A stretch of DNA of 5,556 nucleotides from Bacteroidota bacterium (lineage in GTDB: Bacteria > Bacteroidota > Bacteroidia > Chitinophagales > LD1): NCBI GenBank assembly GCA_028288545.1, contig JAQBNQ010000555.1, forward strand, positions 1 to 5,556, written 5' to 3'. Positions 1 through 4,797 of the stretch are shown piece by piece; within the stretch, counting starts at the first letter, position 1, and every line of letters starts with the position of its first letter. Both the position numbers and the translations under genes were made by a program. Under the pieces are notes generated by a model. That model had not been told where the DNA came from. It made no database searches and saw only the letters and a program-made list of their open reading frames with translations.

Positions 1-1006
1 CCGAATCTTTAAATCCCTTCTCCTGTCTTAGTTTCAGGAAGTTCAGATAATCAATGTGATTTTTTACTTCCTTCTTCAACTCTTCTAGTCCCGTCAACTC
101 GTCCAACTTTTTAACGTTAGCCTCTAACGATTCATCCGGCATATTAGGAAGCGAAGCATTTGCCGCTGCCACATTGCCACTTACGGTCGACATTTCCACT
201 TCACCTTCTTCTTCCTCTTCGGCTGTTTCAAGGTGCAATACACCAATTACGGTGTCCATAAAAACCACTTCAAGACGGTAGCGGCTGTCTTTCCAGGTAC
301 CGGGTATATCATTGCCCCATCCTTCGTTAAACGAAAACGATTCGCCCTGTTTGCCGGCTTCAACTTTTCTATAACGCTCAATCCGCGCCTTTAAAAGGCC
401 CGATGCGTTATACCAGTTAAAATATATCTCACAGTTCCACTCAACCGCCAGCTTGTTGCGAAATTTGAATTCCACATACAGGTACTGTGTTTCGTTGCGG
501 CTTATTTTTTTGAGGTAAACTTTATTCTCATTGTTTACGGCATTGTAGTCGCCGCTGTAAAAGCGAACGCTTTCAATATCAAAAAACGGGTTGCTATCCG
601 GTGTTACTTTGCCAACGTCTTCTATGTAAAAGCGTTTGGTGCCAATTAACTCTCCGTCAATGTAAGCTTCCCAGCTATATTCACCCTGCGTCCAAAAAGC
701 ACCGGCAGTAGCCATGCCCCAACCTTTATTAATGTACACCACGTTCTCATCCAGCCTTATCTTTCTTTTCTCATCCTGGCTGCTTAACTCTTTCTTTTTT
801 CCTTCGGCATGTGAATATGCCTTAAGCGTAACCGTTGTTTCCCAATCCTGCTCATCAAACAGCTTATTGTAAAAAGCTATTTCGGCAGATATATAGGTGG
901 TTTCGCTACGGTCAAAAACCGAGCGGTACTCGCGGGTACGGTTAGCCAGCCATTCGTCGGAGGCGAAAACCCTGAGTGATTTGAATTTATAATTCTTGTA
1001 AGCCAT
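1..1006 (-). CDS. AAA+ ATPase of the CbxX/CfqX/SpoVK type, N-terminal part (runs off the left edge)
   Basis: This reading frame is open from an ATG at 1004-1006 to the window edge, giving 335 full codons with no stop. A GGGGAG ribosome-binding-like sequence (plus strand 1011-1016) lies five bases before the ATG and supports this start. Residues about 11-130 and 146-262 look like two diverged copies of one beta-rich domain. Each has a charged, aromatic strand region, then a GWG motif (95-97 and 229-231), a G-x-W (102-105, spaced by one more, and 236-238), and a D-x-x-(x)-I-G turn ending the copy. A Glu-rich linker (263-271) and a low-complexity stretch follow. Residues 299-335 (LDELTGLEELKKEVKNHIDY onward) match the segment just before Walker A in CbxX/SpoVK AAA+ proteins. 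The Walker A and B motifs would lie outside the window. By family it should be a cytoplasmic hexameric remodelling ATPase; its substrate is unknown. The AAA+ assignment rests on the last 37 residues only. Confidence 0.8.
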   Translation of the reverse strand, partial: MAYKNYKFKSLRVFASDEWLANRTREYRSVFDRSETTYISAEIAFYNKLFDEQDWETTVTLKAYSHAEGKKKELSSQDEKRKIRLDENVVYINKGWGMATAGAFWTQGEYSWEAYIDGELIGTKRFYIEDVGKVTPDSNPFFDIESVRFYSGDYNAVNNENKVYLKKISRNETQYLYVEFKFRNKLAVEWNCEIYFNWYNASGLLKARIERYRKVEAGKQGESFSFNEGWGNDIPGTWKDSRYRLEVVFMDTVIGVLHLETAEEEEEGEVEMSTVSGNVAAANASLPNMPDESLEANVKKLDELTGLEELKKEVKNHIDYLNFLKLRQEKGFKDS

Positions 1007-1315
1007 AAAACTCCCCGGTTTATATTAAACGCAACTGTATCAATTAAATATACGTACGGAAACTACTGATTGGTTGGCTGCAGTTTTTAGCCTTCCATAA
1101 TATGCGCAAAATAGAAATCTCCATAATTCTGTAATGCAAAAAATATTAACATGTACTTAACCTTCAGTTTGTACTATACAATCATTAGACGTAAAAAGAA
1201 CACAAAATGATTGTCACAATTATGTAAAAAAATTGAAAAGGGCGTATCTCGTAGTTAATGCATTGACAATCAAACAATCAGATTCCTAAGCCTCTTGCCA
1301 TTTAAGGAGCTCCCA
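1007..1315. other. Non-coding gap between peroxiredoxin and AAA+ genes, with clustered ACAATCA heptamers
   Basis: This AT-rich stretch of 309 bases has no convincing reading frame and must contain the promoter of the AAA+ gene on the minus strand. The heptamer ACAATCA occurs at 1178-1184, 1266-1272 and 1274-1280, and inverted (TGATTGT) at 1208-1214. The inverted copy overlaps a perfect small palindrome, ATTGT-C-ACAAT, at 1210-1220. An 8-base palindrome GGAGCTCC lies just past the peroxiredoxin stop. I found no hairpin followed by a T-run that would terminate the peroxiredoxin transcript, and no clean Bacteroidota-type promoter (TTG plus TAnnTTTG). Confidence 0.5.
1011..1016 (-). promoter_or_regulatory. 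Shine-Dalgarno-like site before the AAA+ gene
   Basis: The minus strand reads GGGGAG followed by four A/T bases and the ATG. This is the only clear purine-rich ribosome-binding sequence in the window and it fixes the start of the AAA+ gene. Bacteroidota genes often lack such a site, so its presence is mildly notable. Confidence 0.5.
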
Positions 1316-1786
1316 TTACTTCAGGTTCTCCATTGCTTTATTCAACGCAACAAAATTTACCTGGTCGCCTGGGCTTGGTGTTACTTCTACATATTGTATA
1401 ACTCCTTCTTTATCAATAACTATTACGCCTCTTTTAGCCACGTTTTTCATTCCCATCGCAAAGTTTTCCTGTACCATATCATAGGTTTTGATCACTTCTT
1501 TATTAAAGTCAGAAAGCAGATCAAAATTAATGCCGTGCTTGGTTTTGTATTCGCCCAAAGAGAAAGGCATATCCACCGAAACGCCCACCACGGAAGCGTT
1601 CATGTCATTAAAAAATGTCAACTCATCGCGACTGGTGCATAATTGAGCAGTACAAACACCGGTAAAAGCTGCCGGAAAAAACTGCATTACCAGGTTCTTT
1701 CCCTTAAAATCGCTTAAAGAAACTTCCTTTTTATCCGAATTAAATAGTTTAAAATCAGGGGCTTTTGTGCCAATTGCAAGTGCCAT
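1316..1786 (-). CDS. Peroxiredoxin (BCP/AhpE-like thioredoxin-fold peroxidase)
   Basis: The 156-residue product is a complete cytosolic peroxiredoxin that would reduce hydrogen peroxide and organic hydroperoxides by a cysteine thiol. The active-site block FFPAAFTGVC lies at residues 36-45, giving the family P-x3-T-x2-C motif with Pro38, Thr42 and peroxidatic Cys45. The supporting Arg is probably Arg119 in KRGVIVID. A second Cys at 50 sits five residues after Cys45, the spacing of the resolving Cys in E. coli BCP. A disulfide within helix 2 is therefore possible, which separates it from one-Cys AhpE enzymes. There is no signal peptide. The ATG at 1784-1786 leaves the usual short leader (IGTKAPDF) before the thioredoxin fold and has no Shine-Dalgarno sequence. 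The gene stands alone: 202 bases from its upstream neighbour with a terminator between, and 309 bases from the next. No OxyR-like operator could be identified. The family call is firm, the subfamily is not. Confidence 0.93.
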   Translation of the reverse strand: MALAIGTKAPDFKLFNSDKKEVSLSDFKGKNLVMQFFPAAFTGVCTAQLCTSRDELTFFNDMNASVVGVSVDMPFSLGEYKTKHGINFDLLSDFNKEVIKTYDMVQENFAMGMKNVAKRGVIVIDKEGVIQYVEVTPSPGDQVNFVALNKAMENLK

Positions 1787-1915
1787 GTGTTTAATATTTG
1801 AAGAATGAGTGAATGTAAATTACCCCTCAATATTAATGCAACTAAGTTTACCGGAAAAAATAAATTTTAAACCCACGCAACCTTTTAGGTCAGGCGCCTC
1901 GTCTGTTTAGTACAG

Positions 1916-1940
1916 TTTAGTTTTTAAGGGTTAAACTAAA
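1916..1940. repeat. Inverted repeat abutting the terminator
   Basis: TTTAGTTT (1916-1923) and AAACTAAA (1933-1940) are perfect 8-base inverted arms around a 9-base loop. The right arm shares its last three bases with the left base of the terminator stem at 1938-1968, so the two hairpins compete only at their junction. The GTTTAG hexamer also occurs just upstream at 1905-1910. The stem is AT-rich and weak alone. On the minus strand it supplies the T-rich tail of the terminator, which may be its only meaning. Confidence 0.45.
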
Positions 1941-1972
1941 GCCCCTCTGCACAAAGTGGAGGGGCTTTTTTT
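1938..1972. terminator. Intrinsic (rho-independent) terminator, probably bidirectional
   Basis: AAAGCCCCTC (1938-1947) pairs with GAGGGGCTTT (1959-1968), a 10-base-pair stem with a GC-rich core. CAC/GTG inside the loop can extend it. The minus-strand gene at 1989-2501 ends 16 bases before it, so it probably ends that transcript and insulates the peroxiredoxin gene. The better U-run (seven T, 1966-1972) is on the plus strand, where no gene was found. The minus-strand tail is the weaker TTTAGTTTAA. It may therefore work in both directions. Confidence 0.8.
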
Positions 1973-1988
1973 ATGTTCCGAATGGAGT

Positions 1989-2501
1989 TTATTCGTTAAC
2001 CCGGGTCTTTATCCTTACCCATCGCAATTCCAGTTTAGCCAACCTGTTTACCATTACATCGGCCTGTACTTTAATGCGGTTCAATTTGCTGTGAAGATCA
2101 AGCAAATCGGGGGCCAGTTCCAGAAATTCATCTGCGCATTCTGCCATGGAAGCCGCATCGTGCTTCCGCTCCAGTTCTTTTACTTTTTTCATGTACAGGG
2201 CGCAGCCGTCTACATGGCCTTTGTGTTCGTTAAAAAGATTTACCGTATCCAGTGTAAAGGCATCCACCTGGCTAATAAATTCCAATATAGATTTTGTTGA
2301 AAGGTCATGAGTTCGTGGAGTTCCCGGTATGGAATATTCCCTTATAAACCGGTCAAGCGCCGGTCCGGTTTCTTCAATAAATTTCCGGGGCATTATGTAA
2401 AGATCTAAAACATATTTATTGACTACCTGGTAAGCTTCACTAAAATCATTGTGCAAAGCTGTATAATCCTCATACCGGCTAATTGACATCATAAGGTGCA
2501 T
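1989..2501 (-). CDS. Hypothetical alpha-helical protein, function unknown
   Basis: The product is 170 residues, soluble, with no signal peptide, membrane segment or recognisable catalytic motif. The sequence is almost entirely suited to long amphipathic helices: roughly residues 8-52, 65-95, 100-125 and 128-165. A break with a Pro/Gly-containing turn (SIPGTPRTHD) falls near 57-66. This suggests a small helical bundle, possibly a dimer or a binding partner. The charged second half (KKVKELERKHD; KLELRWVRIKTRVNE) fits a coiled-coil-like packing surface. The ATG at 2499-2501 gives MHLMMS; the two in-frame ATGs three and four codons later are equally good starts because no Shine-Dalgarno sequence is visible. 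It is a single gene with a terminator directly behind it. I do not recognise a family. The reading frame is long, without low complexity, and has ordinary codon use, so I take it as a real gene. Confidence 0.75.
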   Translation of the reverse strand: MHLMMSISRYEDYTALHNDFSEAYQVVNKYVLDLYIMPRKFIEETGPALDRFIREYSIPGTPRTHDLSTKSILEFISQVDAFTLDTVNLFNEHKGHVDGCALYMKKVKELERKHDAASMAECADEFLELAPDLLDLHSKLNRIKVQADVMVNRLAKLELRWVRIKTRVNE

Positions 2502-2594
2502 CGTTTATTACTGATACGCCTTATACTTATGCAGGTTCTATGCTTTTATGGGGTAATTCACAACCTGGGTGCTGTATACTTTCCTTTTCGCGGC

Positions 2595-2633
2595 AAAAAA
2601 ACCGGGATTAAAATATCATTTGTCTTTTCCCGG
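2595..2633 (-). terminator. Intrinsic terminator behind the SMR-like gene
   Basis: Read on the minus strand, CCGGGA (2628-2633) pairs with TCCCGG (2602-2607) and is followed at once by seven T (plus-strand A-run 2595-2601). A two-by-two mismatch followed by further A-T and G-T pairs can lengthen the stem into the 20-base loop. It lies about 70 bases past the stop of the minus-strand SMR-like gene and before the start of the helical protein gene, where a terminator is expected. The stem is short, so strength is uncertain. Confidence 0.6.
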
Positions 2634-2675
2634 CTGTTTCCCTCCATGCCTTCGTGCGAAATAATTTAAAACTCA

Positions 2676-2696
2676 TCGCTCGACCCTCGTCTCTCG
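2676..2696. repeat. Short degenerate heptanucleotide tandem repeat (NCNCTCG, three units)
   Basis: TCGCTCG (2676-2682), ACCCTCG (2683-2689) and TCTCTCG (2690-2696) follow one another without gaps. They share the pattern N-C-N-C-T-C-G. On the minus strand the units read CGAGNGN. The run sits nine bases beyond the stop codon of the SMR-like gene, in a stretch more GC-rich than its surroundings. Three units is short; it is reported because all three hold the same fixed positions. Confidence 0.5.
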
Positions 2697-2705
2697 CCCC
2701 TTTTA

Positions 2706-3056
2706 CTAGCTACCTATTTTAATTTCAGAGTTAGTAGAAACAATGATAACTCCAATAATGATCAATACAGCGCCCACCATACCAAGTGGTGTTATCGTTT
2801 CCTTAAAGTAAAAATGCCCGAACAGGAATAACCCGATAATGGTTAATGAAAAGAAAATAGCACTGGCGGTTTGCAATGGAACCTTTGCCCTCAAACATTC
2901 TGTAAACAGGTATGAGTTAATAAGCCCAAACACAAGACCACCTGCAAAGTAGCCCCATCTTTTAACCGGTTCATTTTCGTGTATGGCCGATAGATTAAAT
3001 CCTACATTGGTAAGCACGTTAAAAATAACGGAGGAGTACAAAAGGATAAATTTCAT
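2706..3056 (-). CDS. Small multidrug resistance (SMR/EmrE-like) four-helix membrane protein, atypical
   Basis: The product is 116 residues with four hydrophobic helices at about 3-24, 34-52, 62-83 and 89-107, the size and layout of SMR transporters within the drug/metabolite transporter superfamily. The end of helix 2 through helix 4 (ASAIFFSLTIIGLFLFGHFY, then PLGMVGAVLIIIGVIIV) lines up well with EmrE's YAIW-to-C-terminus region. EmrE's membrane-embedded Glu14, which couples protons and binds substrate, aligns with Asn13 here (VIFNVLTNV), and EmrE's Trp63 position is Phe. Glu53, at the end of helix 2, is the nearest acidic membrane residue. It may therefore be a non-canonical SMR protein with another substrate or another coupling residue. 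It would lie in the inner membrane. The ATG at 3054-3056 begins directly with helix 1, as in the family. It is divergent from the rhomboid gene (98 bases apart) and has a terminator behind it. Confidence 0.8.
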   Translation of the reverse strand: MKFILLYSSVIFNVLTNVGFNLSAIHENEPVKRWGYFAGGLVFGLINSYLFTECLRAKVPLQTASAIFFSLTIIGLFLFGHFYFKETITPLGMVGAVLIIIGVIIVSTNSEIKIGS

Positions 3057-3154
3057 GTTTAGATATTTTGGGTTAAAGTATTAAAAGTTTGTCAATTGCC
3101 GTTACCGCAAAGCAATGCAAAGAATTTACATTCAGAATCTTATAAATTCGCACC
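3057..3154. promoter_or_regulatory. Divergent intergenic region between SMR-like and rhomboid genes
   Basis: These 98 bases lie between the starts of two outward-facing genes and so must hold promoters for both directions. The plus strand has TAAATTCG at 3143-3150, close to the Bacteroidota minus-7 consensus TAnnTTTG. It lies only four bases before the rhomboid ATG and no TTG occurs at the right distance upstream. I could not assign a promoter on either strand. The region is AT-rich and has no hairpin or ribosome-binding site. Confidence 0.4.
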
Positions 3155-3772
3155 ATGCACATTACCTATATTCTTGTTGGTGTTACTGTTCTGGTCTCCT
3201 TATTGGCTTTAAATCAGCACCAGTGGATAGACAAGCTTATATTTTGGCCTTACCGGATGTGGCGAAACAATGAATGGTACCGGTTAATAACATCCGGCTT
3301 TATACATTCCAATTTTCAGCTTCACCTGCTGTTTAACATGATCACCCTGTTTAGTTTTGGGATGTTTGTTGAATACAAGTTTGGCAAAATATTCGGTTCA
3401 ACAGGGCCGGTGCTTTACGTTGTCATGTACATACTGGCCATAATGCTCTCCGACGTTTACGATCTTTTTAAACGTAAGGACGATTACAATTACCGCAGTT
3501 TAGGTGCCAGCGGTGGTGTGTCTGCTATTTTGTTTGCCTCCATTTTGCTAGCCCCTTTTAGCAACATACTGATATACTTTGCTATTCCGGTTCCCGCATT
3601 TATTTTTGGACCGCTTTATCTTGTTTATTGCACCTATATGGCTAAACGCGGTGGCGATAACATTAACCACATAGCGCACTTTACCGGTGCGGTGTTTGGA
3701 TTTGTTTTTCCAATTTTGCTCAGGCCGGCTTTGTTCACGGACTTTATTTCTCAACTTAAAGCAGGTATGTAA
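3155..3772 (+). CDS. Rhomboid family intramembrane serine protease
   Basis: The 205-residue product is a compact six-helix rhomboid that would cleave transmembrane substrates inside the inner membrane. The Ser of the catalytic dyad is Ser119 in GASGG (117-121) and the His is His175 in NHIAHFTG (171-178). His57 and Asn61 (HLLFN) match the oxyanion-stabilising His150 and Asn154 of E. coli GlpG. Trp41-Arg43 in EWYRLITSGFIHSN is the usual conserved run before helix 2. All known catalytic positions are present, so it should be active. There is no extra N-terminal cytoplasmic domain, unlike GlpG. The ATG at 3155 begins one residue cluster before helix 1 and has no Shine-Dalgarno sequence. The stop codon is two bases from the threonine aldolase start, so the two are probably co-transcribed. 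The substrate cannot be told from the sequence. Confidence 0.95.
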   Translation: MHITYILVGVTVLVSLLALNQHQWIDKLIFWPYRMWRNNEWYRLITSGFIHSNFQLHLLFNMITLFSFGMFVEYKFGKIFGSTGPVLYVVMYILAIMLSDVYDLFKRKDDYNYRSLGASGGVSAILFASILLAPFSNILIYFAIPVPAFIFGPLYLVYCTYMAKRGGDNINHIAHFTGAVFGFVFPILLRPALFTDFISQLKAGM

Positions 3773-3774
3773 TT

Positions 3775-4797
3775 ATGGCAACAACAATTGATTTGCGCAG
3801 CGATACGGTTACTAAACCATCTAAGCCAATGATGGACGCCATGGTTAGCGCTGAACTGGGTGATGATGTATTTAGCGAAGACCCAACGGTAAAAAAACTG
3901 GAGGAGAAATTAGCTGCCATGTTCGGTATGGAGGCAGGCCTCTTCTGTCCTTCAGGTACTATGACCAACCAAATAGCAGTAAAGGCCCACACTCAACCGT
4001 TGGATGAAATTATTTGCGATAAAATTTGCCACATCTATAATTACGAAACCGGTGGATGGGCTTTCCATTCAGGCGTTTCAATCCGTCTTACAAATGGGAA
4101 TAATGGAAGGATGACCGTGCCGCAAATAGAAGAACTCATTCAGCCCGATTTTGACTGGTTGCCCAACACCAGTATGGTGGCGATAGAAAACACGGTGAAC
4201 AAAGGTGGAGGCAGTGTTTATACGATTGAGGAGATGAAAGCAATTTCAGATTTCTGCCGTTCAAAAAAACTTATCATTCATTTGGATGGTGCCCGTATTT
4301 TTAATGCCTTAACCGCGCTTAACAAGGCCCCCAAAGACCTTATCGGAATTTTTGATAGTATTTCGGTTTGCATCAGCAAAGGACTTGGTGCACCGGTGGG
4401 TAGCGTATTACTTGGCAATAAGGCCTTCATTAAAAAGTCGCGCAAACTAAGAAAGGTGATGGGCGGTGGAATGCGCCAAAGCGGCATTTTAGCGGCTGCC
4501 TGTATTTATGCGCTCGATAATAATGTGAACAGATTAAGTGATGATCACGCAAGGGCAAAGAAACTGGCAACTGCACTTTCAAACCTGCCCTGGGTAAAAC
4601 AAGTGTTACCGGTTGAAACCAACATCGTAATTTTTGAGGTGGAAGACTCTGCAAAAGTAGCAGCAGCACTTGCCGGATCGGATATTCGGGTACAACCTTT
4701 TTCGCCTACATTGGTAAGAATGGTAACCCATCTTGACTTTACAGAGCAGATGCTTGATCAGGTATTGCAGGTACTGGGCAAAATGAAGACTCTCTAA
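3775..4797 (+). CDS. ltaE: Low-specificity L-threonine aldolase
   Basis: The 340-residue product is a complete PLP-dependent fold-type I enzyme that splits L-threonine or L-allo-threonine to glycine and acetaldehyde. This feeds glycine supply or threonine breakdown in the cytoplasm. The N-terminal signature IDLRSDTVTKPS (5-16) and ELGDDVFSEDPT (27-38) are typical. PSGTMTNQ (59-66) forms the phosphate-binding region. His86 should stack on the PLP ring, Asp171 and Arg174 in HLDGARIFNA (169-178) contact the cofactor and substrate, and Lys202 in CISKGLGAPVGS forms the Schiff base. RKVMGGGMRQSG (227-238) is the conserved segment after the lysine. Length matches the family (about 330-350). The ATG at 3775 fits because the signature begins at residue 5. 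It follows the rhomboid gene by two bases and so is probably translated from the same message. Its stop codon overlaps that of the convergent TamB gene. Stereospecificity cannot be settled by eye. Confidence 0.95.
   Translation: MATTIDLRSDTVTKPSKPMMDAMVSAELGDDVFSEDPTVKKLEEKLAAMFGMEAGLFCPSGTMTNQIAVKAHTQPLDEIICDKICHIYNYETGGWAFHSGVSIRLTNGNNGRMTVPQIEELIQPDFDWLPNTSMVAIENTVNKGGGSVYTIEEMKAISDFCRSKKLIIHLDGARIFNALTALNKAPKDLIGIFDSISVCISKGLGAPVGSVLLGNKAFIKKSRKLRKVMGGGMRQSGILAAACIYALDNNVNRLSDDHARAKKLATALSNLPWVKQVLPVETNIVIFEVEDSAKVAAALAGSDIRVQPFSPTLVRMVTHLDFTEQMLDQVLQVLGKMKTL
4794..4797. other. Interlocked stop codons of convergent ltaE and tamB
   Basis: The four bases CTAA hold TAA on the plus strand (4795-4797, end of the aldolase) and TAG on the minus strand (4796-4794, end of TamB). 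The genes therefore overlap tail to tail by four bases. No GC-rich hairpin with a T-run is visible near the junction in either direction, so both transcripts must end inside the opposite gene or by a factor-dependent route. Confidence 0.85.

Noticed and set aside
1295..1642. Plus-strand open frame of 115 codons opposite the peroxiredoxin gene
   Set aside because: It lies antisense to a conserved enzyme, its product (Phe/His/Tyr-rich) resembles no protein family, and it is explained as a shadow frame.
1891..1900. AGGCGCCT palindrome as an operator site
   Set aside because: An isolated 8-base palindrome without a partner copy or known regulator is likely chance.
1956..2300. Plus-strand open frame of 114 codons starting inside the terminator
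   Set aside because: It begins in the terminator T-run region and is antisense to the helical protein gene; its composition is typical of a shadow frame.
3143..3150. TAAATTCG as a minus-7 promoter element for the rhomboid gene
   Set aside because: No TTG lies at the expected distance upstream and it would place the transcription start at the ATG itself; not enough to call a promoter.
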